Shown here: positions 39,992 to 49,500 of the stretch, in pieces
Numbering within the stretch: position 1 is the stretch's first letter
Layout of the letters: each line of letters starts with the position of its first letter
NCBI RefSeq assembly: GCF_014904755.1
Contig: NZ_JACZFQ010000079.1
Coordinates: 1 to 64,000, forward strand
Source of the DNA: Neoluteolibacter marinus
Lineage (GTDB): Bacteria > Verrucomicrobiota > Verrucomicrobiia > Verrucomicrobiales > Akkermansiaceae
Direction of reading: 5' to 3'
Length of the DNA stretch: 64,000 nucleotides
Program-made: the position numbers and the translations under genes
Notes under the pieces: generated by a model
The model's database searches: none
What the model saw: the letters and a program-made list of their open reading frames with translations, nothing else
What the model was told of the DNA's origin: nothing

Positions 39992-40597
39992 TCAACCAGC
40001 CCGGCGATAGCGCACGATGCCGTCGGCAATCCCTTCCGCGAGCGCTTGGCGGAACCAGGCGGACTTCATCCGCGCCCGCTCGTCGGCATTGCTGACAAAG
40101 CCGCACTCGACGAGAATGGCCGGGCAGGTATTGTTGCGGATCACGTAGAAGCGGGCGAACTTGACGCCGCGGTTGACCACCCGGACTTTCGACATCATGC
40201 CGGCATGGACGTTGGAGGCGAGGGAGCGGCTTTGTCCGGTGCAGAAGAAGGTCTCGAGGCCGGAAACCTGCTGCTTCCAAGTGTAGTTGTAGTGCACGCT
40301 GACAAAGATCGCGTCCGAGTAGCGCTTGGTGATGCGAACGCGCTCCGGAAGGGAAATGAAGTAGTCGCTGCGGCGGGTCATCACCGTGCGGAAGCCGCGC
40401 TTCTTGAGCTCCGTTTCCAAGCGGGTGGCCGTGTCGAGTGCGAGATGCTTTTCGTAGACGAGGCCCCATTGGCCTCCCTTGTCATGGCCGCCATGGCCGG
40501 GGTCGATGACGACCGTGCGGAATCCGCGTGCCTGGAGGGCAGCGCTGGAGAGAAGGAGGGCAAAGAGGGGGAGGAACAGACGAAAAAGCTTTCTCAT
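39992..40597 (-). CDS. N-acetylmuramoyl-L-alanine amidase
   Basis: A 201-residue exported amidase_3 enzyme. Signal MRKLFRLFLPLFALLLSSAALQA, then zinc/catalytic residues H35 (IDPGHGGHD), E49 (YEKHLALD), H102 (SVHYN) and E164 (ILVECGFVSN). It cuts the bond between muramic acid and the peptide stem in peptidoglycan, in the periplasm. AmiA/AmiC-like but without an AMIN domain. A 15-bp palindrome lies 11 bp upstream of the start. Confidence 0.92.
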   Translation of the reverse strand: MRKLFRLFLPLFALLLSSAALQARGFRTVVIDPGHGGHDKGGQWGLVYEKHLALDTATRLETELKKRGFRTVMTRRSDYFISLPERVRITKRYSDAIFVSVHYNYTWKQQVSGLETFFCTGQSRSLASNVHAGMMSKVRVVNRGVKFARFYVIRNNTCPAILVECGFVSNADERARMKSAWFRQALAEGIADGIVRYRRAG

Positions 40598-40607
40598 GAA
40601 GCAATGG

Positions 40608-40622
40608 TGGTTAAATTAACCA
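40608..40622. promoter_or_regulatory. 15-bp perfect palindrome upstream of the amidase
   Basis: TGGTTAAATTAACCA lies 11 bp before the ATG of the amidase in a locally AT-rich gap (40598-40695). Position and symmetry fit an operator or mRNA-leader element; the binding factor is unknown. Confidence 0.4.
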
Positions 40623-40695
40623 AATATTACGGGATGTTTAGATATTGGGGTAGTCGATGTAAAGTCCAAATCGGATTTGCAGCGGGATTTGGGTC

Positions 40696-41571
40696 TCACT
40701 GGAAGATGAAAGCGGGCCGGTCGGATGCCTTGCGAACCCGGCCGCGCGCTTCGGCTTCGGCTCTCGGGTCGTAGGCGATGCCATTGACCACCTGGACGAC
40801 GCCTTGTGGCGTGGTGATCAGTTGCGGGTCGGGGCCGGCGCCGCGCTTGTGGAGTTCCCTGCCCAGCAGCGAGCCGTCCGGGCCAACCCGGGTGTGGGCC
40901 CAGACGGTGGGGCCCACCAGGTAGAGGACGTGCATGATCTGGTTCTTGTCGAGGGTCACCGACGGCTTGCGGAACATCAGGACCTCGCCCAGCGAATGGG
41001 TCTGGAGCGGAGTGCCGGTTCGCAGGTCGACGACCTGCGAGTAGAGCGTGTTCTTCTGGCCGCCGGTGAAGTTCAGCACGCGGTACTCGCGGCTTTGGCC
41101 CGCCTTGCCGGGGACGCCGACTTTCTGGGTCCAGTAGGGCAGGGCATTGTTGACGTTGAAGAGCAGGCGGTTGGAGATGAATCCGTCGGTGGTCTGGCCG
41201 GGAAGGCGGACGACCCCGTAGACCGAGTAATTCCCCATCGACTGCAGCGGATAGAGGCTGGAGAGATCGATGGTGCGGGTCATCGTCTGGCCCAGGGGAA
41301 TCTTCACCGCTCCGAAGGCCGGGCGGCCGAGGGGAGTCATCGGCACCCCGCGGCTGGAGGTCACCGTGAAATCGATCCATCCGGCGCGGTCGTTGCCCTG
41401 GAAGACCAGGTCCTGGCCGGAGTGATTGGTGATGCTGACCGAAACCGAGATCTGTTCCCCGGCGACGAAGGTCTTGCGGGCCATCTGGAGGGCCACGTCG
41501 ATCTGGGCCGAGGCCTTGGCCGCGAGCAGGAAGAGGACGCCGAGTGATAGGAAGAGTCGTGCTCCGGTCAT
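40696..41571 (-). CDS. Exported protein of unknown function
   Basis: A 291-residue protein with signal peptide MTGARLFLSLGVLFLLAAKASAQ (ATG at 41571). The mature N-terminal part is beta-rich with SVSITNHSGQDLVFQG and GYG-like strand patterns, resembling an Ig-like domain; the rest is not recognised. No catalytic motif visible. A conserved small Verrucomicrobia protein is possible. It lies between leuD and the amidase with no shared operon evidence. Confidence 0.7.
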   Translation of the reverse strand: MTGARLFLSLGVLFLLAAKASAQIDVALQMARKTFVAGEQISVSVSITNHSGQDLVFQGNDRAGWIDFTVTSSRGVPMTPLGRPAFGAVKIPLGQTMTRTIDLSSLYPLQSMGNYSVYGVVRLPGQTTDGFISNRLLFNVNNALPYWTQKVGVPGKAGQSREYRVLNFTGGQKNTLYSQVVDLRTGTPLQTHSLGEVLMFRKPSVTLDKNQIMHVLYLVGPTVWAHTRVGPDGSLLGRELHKRGAGPDPQLITTPQGVVQVVNGIAYDPRAEAEARGRVRKASDRPAFIFQ

Positions 41572-41649
41572 TGGACGGGAAGCCCTAGCGCACGCTTTCC
41601 GGCCCGTCAATCCAACGGACCGGAAGTTCCTTCTAACGTCTGCTACGGT

Positions 41650-42252
41650 TTACACGTAGCTGAGGGCCGCGGCGGTGGCGGACACCTTGGACTCGTTGTC
41701 GAGGAGTTCCTGGATCGGATCCCAGCGTCCGGAGACCAGCGCATCGCGGGCGGACTCGGGGATGTTCAGGGCGAAGTCGTGGCCGGCGGACGAGCGGACG
41801 CGCTTGGCAGCGAGGTCGATGGTGATCTCAACCGCGGGGTCGGCTTCCACCGCCTCGCGCAGTTGCGCGATTTCCGCGGCGGTGAGCGTAACGCAGGGCA
41901 TCGCGAGGGTAGTCGAGTTGCCGAAGAAGATCTCGGCGAAGGACTCGGCGATGACGGCCTGGAAGCCGTACTTCGACAGCGACTGCGGGGCGTGCTCGCG
42001 GGACGATCCGCAACCGAAGTTCACGCCGGCAAGCAGGATCGAGGCTTCCTTGAAGCGGGGGTCGTTGAGCGGGTGTTCGGTCTTCTCGCCGGTTTCCGGA
42101 TTGAAGCGGACGTCATAGAAGGCGAACTCGCCGAGACCGTCGAAGGTGACGCATTTCATGAACCGGGCCGGGATGATCCGGTCGGTGTCGATGTCGGCGC
42201 CCGGGACGAAGACGCCGGTGCCGGAGACGGAGGTGACTTTTGCAAGTGCCAT
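41650..42252 (-). CDS. leuD: 3-isopropylmalate dehydratase small subunit
   Basis: A 200-residue LeuD. Signatures DIDTDRIIPARF, FGCGSSREHAPQSL and ESFAEIFFGN are diagnostic for the aconitase-type swivel domain. With LeuC it converts 2-isopropylmalate to 3-isopropylmalate in leucine biosynthesis. It lies 39 bp downstream of leuC on the same strand (operon). Confidence 0.97.
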   Translation of the reverse strand: MALAKVTSVSGTGVFVPGADIDTDRIIPARFMKCVTFDGLGEFAFYDVRFNPETGEKTEHPLNDPRFKEASILLAGVNFGCGSSREHAPQSLSKYGFQAVIAESFAEIFFGNSTTLAMPCVTLTAAEIAQLREAVEADPAVEITIDLAAKRVRSSAGHDFALNIPESARDALVSGRWDPIQELLDNESKVSATAAALSYV

Positions 42253-42291
42253 GGTCGCGGATGAAAAGGTTGGAACGGGAAGTCGGTGGGA

Positions 42292-43722
42292 TCAGGCAAC
42301 CGCGGATTGCGGGGCGAGGTCGAAGAGTTCGCGGGCGTCGGCGACGCTGCCGCGGATGGCGGCGGCGGCGACCATCACCGGCGACATCAGGACGGTGCGT
42401 CCGGTCGGGGAGCCCTGGCGGCCCTTGAAGTTCCGGTTGGACGAGGAGGCGCAGAGCTGGTCGCCGACCAGCTTGTCCGGGTTCATGGCGAGGCACATCG
42501 AGCACCCGGCCTCGCGCCATTCGAAGCCGGCGGCAGTGAAGATCTTGTCGATGCCTTCCTGCTTGCACAGCTGGGCGACGATCTGGGATCCGGGCACGGC
42601 GATGGCCTTGACGCCCTCGGCGACCTTGTGGCCCTGGATGTACTTCGCCACCTCGCGGAAGTCGGAGAGGCGGCCGTTGGTGCAGGAGCCGATGAAGGCA
42701 ACGTCGACCTTGACCCCCTTGATCGGGGTGCCGGCGGGCAGCTTCATGTAGGCAAGGGCTTCCTCGATGCTCGCCTTCTCGACCGGCGTCGCGGCGGCGG
42801 CCGGGTCCGGGATGGTTTCGGAAATGGCGATGCCGTGGTCGGGGGAGATGCCCCAGGTGACGGTGGGCTCGATCTCGCCGGCGTCGATCTTCACGACATC
42901 ATCGAAGGTGGCATCCGGATCGGAGGCGAAGGAGAGCCAGCGGGCGGCGGTGGCCTCGAAGTCGCTCATGTCAACGTAGGGCCGGCCCTTGAGGTAGGCG
43001 ACGGTTTTCTCGTCCGGGTTGACGTAGCCGCAGCGGGCACCGCCTTCAATGGACATGTTGCAGACGGTCATGCGCTCCTCCATCGACATTTCGTCGAAGA
43101 TGTTGCCGGCATACTCGTAGCAGTAGCCGATCCCGCCCTTCGCGCCGAGCTGGCGGATGATGTGGAGGATGACGTCCTTGGCGTAGACTCCCGGGCGGAG
43201 CTTGCCGTTCACCTCGATGCGGCGGACCTTGAGGGCTTCCATGGCCATCGTCTGGGTCGCGAGGACGTCGCGGACCTGGGTGGTGCCGATGCCGAAGGCA
43301 ATGGCACCGAAGGCACCATGGGTGGCGGTGTGGGAGTCGCCGCAGGCGATGGTGGTGCCTGGCTGGGTGATGCCCTGCTCGGGACCGACGACGTGAACGA
43401 TCCCTTGCTTGCCCGACTTCAGGTCGAAGTAGGTGACGTTGAAATCATCGGCGTTGCTCTGCAGGGCCGCCATCATTTCCGCGGCAAGCGGGTCGACCGG
43501 CTGATCCTGGTTCTCCGTCGGGACGATGTGGTCGACGGTCGCAAAGGTGCGCTGAGGGTATTTCACCTTCAGGCCGAGATCGCGGAGCATGCCGAAGGCC
43601 TGCGGGGACGTCACCTCGTGGATGAGATGGGTTCCGATGAAAACCTGTGTCCGGCCGTCGGCCAGGGTGCTGACGGCGTGGCTTTCCCACACTTTTTGGT
43701 AGAGGCTCTTGCCCATGATCAA
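42292..43722 (-). CDS. leuC: 3-isopropylmalate dehydratase large subunit
   Basis: A 476-residue LeuC. Contains [20 protein letters not shown] and CSMCLAMN with the three [4Fe-4S] cysteines. Length as usual. Upstream partner of leuD in a two-gene leuCD operon. Confidence 0.98.
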   Translation of the reverse strand: MIMGKSLYQKVWESHAVSTLADGRTQVFIGTHLIHEVTSPQAFGMLRDLGLKVKYPQRTFATVDHIVPTENQDQPVDPLAAEMMAALQSNADDFNVTYFDLKSGKQGIVHVVGPEQGITQPGTTIACGDSHTATHGAFGAIAFGIGTTQVRDVLATQTMAMEALKVRRIEVNGKLRPGVYAKDVILHIIRQLGAKGGIGYCYEYAGNIFDEMSMEERMTVCNMSIEGGARCGYVNPDEKTVAYLKGRPYVDMSDFEATAARWLSFASDPDATFDDVVKIDAGEIEPTVTWGISPDHGIAISETIPDPAAAATPVEKASIEEALAYMKLPAGTPIKGVKVDVAFIGSCTNGRLSDFREVAKYIQGHKVAEGVKAIAVPGSQIVAQLCKQEGIDKIFTAAGFEWREAGCSMCLAMNPDKLVGDQLCASSSNRNFKGRQGSPTGRTVLMSPVMVAAAAIRGSVADARELFDLAPQSAVA

Positions 43723-43824
43723 TGAGCCGCTTTTTCGCGGCGGGCGGGCAACGTGGGTCAGCCGCGGGGGAATGTCAAAGCGCGATCAAGTGTGTCTCCG
43801 TGCTCCCGGGGGAGGACGGCCGGG

Positions 43825-44037
43825 TCAAAGCATGTGGTAGCAAACCACGGCGGTCGCGCCGGTGGCGAGCAGCGCGGCGATCGCCCAACGGCCGAGGGTC
43901 GTGGACCGGCGGCGGCGTCCCGGCGTCCCATGAGAGCCGTCGATCCAGGTGCGCCACTCTTCGGGCTGGTCCTGGCGATAGCGGTGGTAGTGCCGGTTCG
44001 AGGATTGGAACCGCGGCCGCGAATCTGGGGTTTTCAT
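43825..44037 (-). CDS. Small single-span membrane protein
   Basis: A 70-residue protein starting MKTPDSRPRFQSSNRHY, with an Arg/His-rich N-terminus, then one membrane segment (WAIAALLATGATAVVCYHML) at its C-terminus. Not recognised; a tail-anchored topology is an inference. ATG at 44037. Confidence 0.5.
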   Translation of the reverse strand: MKTPDSRPRFQSSNRHYHRYRQDQPEEWRTWIDGSHGTPGRRRRSTTLGRWAIAALLATGATAVVCYHML

Positions 44038-44122
44038 CGGTATGAGGTTCTGTGGGATACCCAAAATCGGACATTTGGCAACCATCGAATCGTTCACGCT
44101 AGGTCGCTTACGTGGAAAACGA

Positions 44123-44154
44123 AAAACCCCGTCCGAACATTCGGACGGGGTTTT
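44123..44154. terminator. Bidirectional terminator hairpin
   Basis: A near-perfect stem AAAACCCCGTCCGAA / TTCGGACGGGGTTTT with a short loop, giving A- and T-tracts on both sides. It terminates the Cys-rich lipoprotein gene at 44181 on the minus strand. Confidence 0.85.
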
Positions 44155-44180
44155 GGAAAGATCGAATCAAGCAACGAGGC

Positions 44181-44333
44181 TCACTTCGAGTACTCGACTT
44201 GGGGCGCTGCCGGAACCTCTTGGAACTGGGGCAGGGGGCGAAGCGGCTTGGCCTTGGGCTCCCCGGTGCAGCAGCAGGAGGCGGACACGAGTGCGAAGGC
44301 GGAAACACAGACGGCAGCAATTACGCGGAACAT
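44181..44333 (-). CDS. Small Cys-rich lipoprotein A
   Basis: A 50-residue protein, MFRVIAAVCVSAFALVSASC then CCTGEPKAKPLRPLPQ, ending VEYSK. The lipobox VSASC fits a lipidated Cys20, giving the mature start C-C-C. Unusually short for a lipoprotein. Function unknown. Followed directly by a strong terminator, and preceded by a similar gene (44468). Confidence 0.7.
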   Translation of the reverse strand: MFRVIAAVCVSAFALVSASCCCTGEPKAKPLRPLPQFQEVPAAPQVEYSK

Positions 44334-44392
44334 GGCGGGAGTGAAGTGAGGTTTTTCAGATTTCGCGAGAAAAAATGTCTTCCCGAGAAAAT

Positions 44393-44423
44393 GCAGGGTG
44401 GTCCGGCGGTCCGGCCACCCTGC
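44393..44423 (-). terminator. Terminator hairpin
   Basis: On the minus strand, stem GCAGGGTGG / CCACCCTGC followed by ATTTTC, downstream of the small lipoprotein gene at 44468. Confidence 0.7.
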
Positions 44424-44467
44424 TTTGAGTCATTTCCGGCCATCCGGGGACGGCCGGGCCGGCCGGC

Positions 44468-44593
44468 TTACTTGGCGGGCGCGACGTAGGTCGGAGCGGC
44501 CGGAGCGGGAGCCGGGCTGCTGGAGCAGCAGGATGCGGCGACGAAGGTTCCGGCGGCTGCGGCGGCGAGGACGGCGATTTTCACAAGTTTCAT
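44468..44593 (-). CDS. Small Cys-rich lipoprotein B
   Basis: A 41-residue protein, MKLVKIAVLAAAAAGTFVAA then SCCSSSPAPAPAAPTYVAPAK. Lipobox VAASC gives lipidated Cys22, mature start C-C-S-S-S then a Pro/Ala-rich tail. Same design as lipoprotein A: signal, Cys pair, proline-rich short tail. Function unknown; entericidin-like size. Confidence 0.7.
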   Translation of the reverse strand: MKLVKIAVLAAAAAGTFVAASCCSSSPAPAPAAPTYVAPAK

Positions 44594-44780
44594 AATGGTT
44601 GCTTGAGTTGTTTGGTTGCACGAACCGGAACTAGTCCGACCGTAGGGGCGAGTCTAACTGGCTGCATCATTGGTGCAAGGCCAAATCTCCCCGGTCTCCG
44701 GGGGGCGCGGAGGCCGCGGGCGCTAGGCGCTGCAATGATTTCCGGGGCTGCCGGCCGGGGTGGGCGGGCCCTCCCGGAGG

Positions 44781-46916
44781 TCACTTCCAGACGGAATCGA
44801 GGCGGTGGAGACGGAGGCTTTCGAAGCGGACGCCATCGTTCCCGGACAGGCCAATGGTGCGGGTGCCGGGTTTCGGGGTGAGGTAGCGGCCGTGGTAACT
44901 CCCGTTCACGAAGGTTTCGACCGAGACGGTGTCGACGAAGAGTTTGAGGTGAAGCTTGCCATCGACCGGAGGCTGCGGCCCTTCCATGCCGGTGAAGCTC
45001 TGGTCGGCGCGCTTCCACAGGGCGACCGGCTCGCCGAAAATCCTGAAGCCCGCCTCGGACGACACGGTGCTGGCATCGATCACCGCCTCCAGCTCGAAGC
45101 GGGAGCCGGTGAAAGTGGAGAAAGGATCGGAGTCCTTCCCGATTACAAGGTTGTTCCACTCCCGGGAATCGCGGCGCAGGGTCGCGAGCTCCGGTGAGGG
45201 TTCGATCCAAAGCCGGGTGTTGCCGTCGACCTTGCGCAGCTGGAAGTCCATCGGGACCGACATCTGGAGGTTGAACGGGGAGTTGGGCATGCCGCCGCCC
45301 TCGCGCATCCAGCCGAAGTGGACACGGCGGCCGTCCGGGGCGTTGTCGTAGGTTTGGCCGGCATAGGTGTTGCCGAAGTAGTGGCGCAAGGGGGCTCCGT
45401 CGGGCTTGAACTCGCGGCCGTCGAAGTCGCCGAGCAGGTACTTCCCGTTGGCGCCCCAGGCGACCCAGCGGGTGTTCTTCGGGTCGCCGTCGACCGGAAG
45501 CTCGAAGAGGTCGGGGCACTCGGCGTCGCCGGGAATCTGGTAGGTCGAGGTCCGGGTCCACTTCACCAGGTCGGGCGAGGTGTAGATGCCGTACTCGTTG
45601 CCGTCGTGGTAGAGGGCCATCACCCAGTGCGAGGTGGGTTCGTGCCAGAACACCTTTGGGTCGCGGTTCTCATGGACGTGGTGCGGAACCACCGGGTTGC
45701 CCTCGAACTTCTGGAAGGTCTTGCCACCGTCATTGCTGATGGCGAGCGCCTGGGTGAATTTGACCCCGGGCACGTAGCTGTGGCCGCCGGCCGCGGTGTA
45801 GGCGAGGACCAGCGCGCTGTCGCCCTCCACCTTGAGCGTCGTCTTGTCCTTCGGGACCACGATCCCGGAACCGGAATACATGAAGCCCTCGGCGTCGGGG
45901 AACAAGGCGTCCGGATTCTCTTTCCAATGCAGCAGGTCGGTGCTGGTGGCGTGGCCCCAGTGCATGTTGTCCCAGCCGTGGTTGTAGGGGTTGTGCTGGT
46001 AGAACAGGTGCCAGGTGCCGTCCTGATAGACGAGGCCGTTGGGATCGTTCAGCCAGCCGCGCCGGCTGGTGAAGTGATACTGCGGGCGCTCGGGTTCCCG
46101 GTAGAGGTCTTCTTCGCCGGGGAAGCTGTCGCTGAGGGTCACCTGGTCCCAGGCCTCCGCCAGCGCCCCGGGGATCCGGCCGGTGACGGTCAGCTTGCGG
46201 TCCTGGAAATTGGCCAGGTCGGTGAAGACCCAGAAGTCGGGCTTCCCGGAGAGGCAAATGTAAGAGAAGTCGAAGGGCTCGTCCTGATCGTCGAGGGTCA
46301 GGTAGAAGCGCTCCCGCGTCGCGGTGTCACGGCTGACCGGCCAAATGAGGTAGCGCTTGTTGATGGTGAACTCGCGCCGGACATCCATCACCATCGGCCG
46401 GTCGCTCTGGACGATCTGGTCGATGTTCAGGTGGCCCCAGCCGCCCTTGCGCGTGTCGACGACCTCGAGGTGGGCGCTTTCACCGGCCAGGTCGGAGAGA
46501 TCCCATGTCGCCCAGGCCAGGCGCTCGCTGCCGCCCGGCTGGACGTTCGGGCCGGTGGCGGTGCGGACGACCTCGCCGCCGACGAGCAGGTTGATGCAGG
46601 TCTCGCCGGCGTGGCCGCCGCCGCCGATCAGGAAGTTGAGGTGCTTGCGCTCGATCTTGAACGGCGGGGATGCCGCCTTGCCGGTGGCGTCGTCGCCGCC
46701 GTGGAAGCCGCTCAGGAATCCCTGCCCGAGGAAGCCCTCCACCTTCATCTGGCCGTCGAGGGCGCCGGTCGCCGGCTGGCGGCCGAAGGCATCGCCGCTG
46801 ATCTTCCAATCCCCGAATCCGGCGGATTCAAAATCCGCGACCAGGAGATCGTCCGCGGCGGACGCGGGACGGGCGGTGAGGAGGGCGAGCAGGAGCAGTC
46901 GGCTGAGGCGGGTCAT
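44781..46916 (-). CDS. Glycoside hydrolase family 32 (levanase/inulinase-like)
   Basis: A 711-residue exported GH32. Signal MTRLSRLLLLALLTARPASA, then an N-terminal beta-sandwich region of about 200 residues (DFESAGFGDWKISGDAFG) before the five-bladed propeller. Catalytic landmarks: WLNDPNG (288-294, nucleophile Asp291), RDP (418-420) and EC (466-467, acid/base Glu466). C-terminal beta-sandwich, VDGKLHLKLFVDTVSVETFVNGSYHGRYLTPK. Hydrolyses beta-fructans (levan, inulin, sucrose). Third gene of regulator-transporter-enzyme locus on the minus strand. Confidence 0.95.
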   Translation of the reverse strand: MTRLSRLLLLALLTARPASAADDLLVADFESAGFGDWKISGDAFGRQPATGALDGQMKVEGFLGQGFLSGFHGGDDATGKAASPPFKIERKHLNFLIGGGGHAGETCINLLVGGEVVRTATGPNVQPGGSERLAWATWDLSDLAGESAHLEVVDTRKGGWGHLNIDQIVQSDRPMVMDVRREFTINKRYLIWPVSRDTATRERFYLTLDDQDEPFDFSYICLSGKPDFWVFTDLANFQDRKLTVTGRIPGALAEAWDQVTLSDSFPGEEDLYREPERPQYHFTSRRGWLNDPNGLVYQDGTWHLFYQHNPYNHGWDNMHWGHATSTDLLHWKENPDALFPDAEGFMYSGSGIVVPKDKTTLKVEGDSALVLAYTAAGGHSYVPGVKFTQALAISNDGGKTFQKFEGNPVVPHHVHENRDPKVFWHEPTSHWVMALYHDGNEYGIYTSPDLVKWTRTSTYQIPGDAECPDLFELPVDGDPKNTRWVAWGANGKYLLGDFDGREFKPDGAPLRHYFGNTYAGQTYDNAPDGRRVHFGWMREGGGMPNSPFNLQMSVPMDFQLRKVDGNTRLWIEPSPELATLRRDSREWNNLVIGKDSDPFSTFTGSRFELEAVIDASTVSSEAGFRIFGEPVALWKRADQSFTGMEGPQPPVDGKLHLKLFVDTVSVETFVNGSYHGRYLTPKPGTRTIGLSGNDGVRFESLRLHRLDSVWK

Positions 46917-47047
46917 GAGATGGTTGGTGTTTGGTGATTCGGCCGGCAAGCATCCGGCCCGGTTTCCGGGTGCGGAACGTCAAAGGAAGCACAGGACAAC
47001 AAAGCTGCCATGACAGCCGCGCTCAACTGTAAGCGCGGCCGGCCGGC

Positions 47048-48373
47048 TCAGCTTTTCCCGAGGAGCCTGGCCTCGAGATCTTCCAGCGGCACGCCCTTGG
47101 TTTCCGGCACCATCAGTTTCACCCACAGGAGCTGGAGCACCATCATTCCGGCGAAGAACAAAAACACGGCGCCGGGGTGGAAGGAGTCGACCATTTTCGG
47201 AAAGACCGTCGTCAGCAGCGCGGCAAAGATCCAGTGGGTGGCGCAGCCGAGCGACTGGCCGCTGGCGCGGTGCTCGTTGGGGAAGATCTCCGAGATGAAG
47301 ACCCAGATCACCGCGCCCTGGCCGACCGCATGGGCGGCGATGAAGGCGAAGATGCAGGCGGGGACAATGCTGTAGGTCTCGCTGTAGAAGGCCCACGAAA
47401 CCAGGCCCAGCGACAGGATGTAGCCGAAGGAGCCGATGTAGAGCAGCGTTCGACGGCCCAGGCGGTCGATCAGCCACAGGCCGACGAAGGTGAACACCAG
47501 GTTGGTGAGGCCGATGCCGATCGACTGCAACAGTGCGGCTTCCTTGGCGAGGCCGGTCATTTCAAAGATGCGCGGCGCGAAGTAGAGGATGGCGTTGATG
47601 CCGGAGAGCTGGTTGAAGAAGGCGATCAGGAAGGCGAGGATGATCGGGACCTTCAGGTGGGAGGACCAGAACGGGGTCTTGGCGCGGCCGCGGGCATAGT
47701 GGTGTTCGATTTCATTCGCCAGGGTGTCGACCTCGGCGGGCGACGACTGGGGCGAAACCATCCGCAGCACCGCGGTGCCGGCCTCGCGGTCGCCCTTCTT
47801 GCCGATCAGCCAGCGCGGGCTCTCCGGGATGGCGAAGGTCATCACCGTGTAGATGATCGCCGGGATCGCCTCGACGCCGAGCATCAGGCGCCAGGCGTTG
47901 TCGCCGGTCTTCGCCAGCAGGGCATTCGACAGGAAGGCGACGAGGATACCGAAGACGATGTTGAACTGGAACATCCCGGCCAGCCGCCCGCGTTTGTCCG
48001 GCGGGGAGATTTCGGAAATATAGAGCGGGGCGGCGACGGTGCTGATGCCCACCCCGAGTCCGCCGATGAAGCGGGCGAGGATGAAGGAATAAACTTCCGG
48101 CGCGAAGGCGGACCCGATCGCGGAGACGAAGTAGAGCAGGCCGATCCACAACAGTGTCTTCTTCCGGCCGAAGCGCTCGGTGGGCCATCCGCCGACCAGG
48201 GCGCCGATCACCGTGCCATAGAGCGCGGCACCCATCGCGACGCCGTGGAGGATACTGTCGAGCCCCCAGAGTTTTTGGATGGTTTGTTCCGCGCCGGAAA
48301 TGACCACGGTGTCGAATCCGAACAGGAAGCCGGCGAGGGCGGAGGTCAGGGACCAGAAGAACAGTTTATTCAT
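47048..48373 (-). CDS. Sugar porter MFS transporter
   Basis: A 441-residue 12-span proton/sugar symporter. Motifs GGWPTERFGRKKTLL, RFIGGLGVGIST, PLYISEISPPDKRGRLAG, PESPRWLIGKKGD, QLSGINAILYFAP and PETKGVPLEDLE are those of the sugar-porter family (XylE/GlcP-like). It lies 131 bp upstream of the GH32 gene and 29 bp downstream of a regulator gene on the same strand. It probably imports fructose or sucrose released by the GH32 enzyme (inference). Confidence 0.95.
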   Translation of the reverse strand: MNKLFFWSLTSALAGFLFGFDTVVISGAEQTIQKLWGLDSILHGVAMGAALYGTVIGALVGGWPTERFGRKKTLLWIGLLYFVSAIGSAFAPEVYSFILARFIGGLGVGISTVAAPLYISEISPPDKRGRLAGMFQFNIVFGILVAFLSNALLAKTGDNAWRLMLGVEAIPAIIYTVMTFAIPESPRWLIGKKGDREAGTAVLRMVSPQSSPAEVDTLANEIEHHYARGRAKTPFWSSHLKVPIILAFLIAFFNQLSGINAILYFAPRIFEMTGLAKEAALLQSIGIGLTNLVFTFVGLWLIDRLGRRTLLYIGSFGYILSLGLVSWAFYSETYSIVPACIFAFIAAHAVGQGAVIWVFISEIFPNEHRASGQSLGCATHWIFAALLTTVFPKMVDSFHPGAVFLFFAGMMVLQLLWVKLMVPETKGVPLEDLEARLLGKS

Positions 48374-48402
48374 GGGTTTTGCTTGGGTCTTGAGAACGGG
48401 TG

Positions 48403-49500
48403 TCAGCGGAATTCCTTTCCGAATCCCGCGGTCGAGTCGCGGACGACGAGGGTGCCCTCGGCGCGGATCTCGCGGGCGGGCAGGTCGGGCCGGGCGAGGC
48501 GCGTCGACATGGCATGGTAGGCCAGGCGGCCGATCTCCTCGACCGGCTGGCGGACGCTGGTCAGCGCCGGTCGCAGCAGCTTGGCGTAGCGCACGTCGTC
48601 GAAGGACCCCACGATGAGGTCGCCGGGGACCTGGAAGCCGAGCTCGCGGAGCGACTGCAGCAGTTCCCCGGCGGTGATGTCATTGGCGCAGGCGACGGCG
48701 GTCGGCTCCTTGCGCCATTTCGCGGTCAGCTTGCGGAGCTCCTTCAGGTCGCCCGGCTCGACGAAGCGGGTGGGCGAGGCACCGCCGATCAGGTCATGGT
48801 CGAACATCGCGCCGATGATCCCGTTGTGCCGCTGGCGCACCGTGGCGGCGGAACCGGGCCGGGCGAGGAACTCAATCCGGCGCGCCCCGCGGGCGATCAG
48901 GTGGCTGCCGAGCGCGTGGCCGGAGCGATAGTTCTGCAGGCCGACCAGATCGAGTTCGCTGCGGCCGGGGTAGGGCAGGTAGTCGCGGTCGAGCAGGACC
49001 ACCGGGATGCCGGCGGCGGCGAGTTCGCTGATGATCGCGCGGTTGGCCTCCCCGGTATTCTCGTCCAGTTCGACCGGCGCGAAGAAGACCCCGTCGACCC
49101 CGTCGCGGATCAAGCGGCGGCAGGTTGTCAGCAGGTCGGGGCTGTCGGAGGCACCGCTGCTCAGGCGCAGGATGCAGCCGTCGCGCTCCGCCTCGGCGGC
49201 GATGGCGGCGCAGGTCGGTTCGAAGATTTCCGTGTGGCCGATGCCGTGCACGAGCAGGCCGAAGGTGCCCTGGTTGCCGGGCGCCCGGGTCTTGGCGCTG
49301 CGGCTCACGAAGGAGCCGGAGCCGGCGCGCCGGAAGATCATGCCCTGGGCCTCCAGCAGGTTGAGCGCACGGGCCGCGGTGGGGCGGGAGGTCTTGAAGC
49401 GTTCCGCCAGCTCGACCTCGGTGGGAAGCCGGTCGCCTGCCGCCAGTTCACCGCGGGTGATCAGGTCGTGCAGGTGATCGTAGACGCGCTTGTGCTTCAT
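48403..49500 (-). CDS. GntR-type DNA-binding domain fused to LacI-type effector domain
   Basis: A 365-residue regulator. N-terminal winged HTH (about 1-66: LPTEVELAERFKTSRPTAARALNLLEAQGMIFRRAGSGSFVS) is GntR-like; the rest is a LacI-type periplasmic-binding sensor (ARRIEFLARPGSAATVRQRHNGI, VACANDITAGELLQSL, VGSFDDVRYAKLLRPALTSV). First gene of the sugar locus: 29 bp before the transporter. Likely fructan/sugar-responsive autoregulated repressor. The ATG at 49500 gives the normal winged-HTH start. Confidence 0.9.
   Translation of the reverse strand: MKHKRVYDHLHDLITRGELAAGDRLPTEVELAERFKTSRPTAARALNLLEAQGMIFRRAGSGSFVSRSAKTRAPGNQGTFGLLVHGIGHTEIFEPTCAAIAAEAERDGCILRLSSGASDSPDLLTTCRRLIRDGVDGVFFAPVELDENTGEANRAIISELAAAGIPVVLLDRDYLPYPGRSELDLVGLQNYRSGHALGSHLIARGARRIEFLARPGSAATVRQRHNGIIGAMFDHDLIGGASPTRFVEPGDLKELRKLTAKWRKEPTAVACANDITAGELLQSLRELGFQVPGDLIVGSFDDVRYAKLLRPALTSVRQPVEEIGRLAYHAMSTRLARPDLPAREIRAEGTLVVRDSTAGFGKEFR

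Noticed and set aside
47017-47038. Hairpin CCGCGCT/AGCGCGG after the sugar porter as a terminator
   Set aside because: No T-tract on either side; may only be a chance stem in GC-rich sequence.
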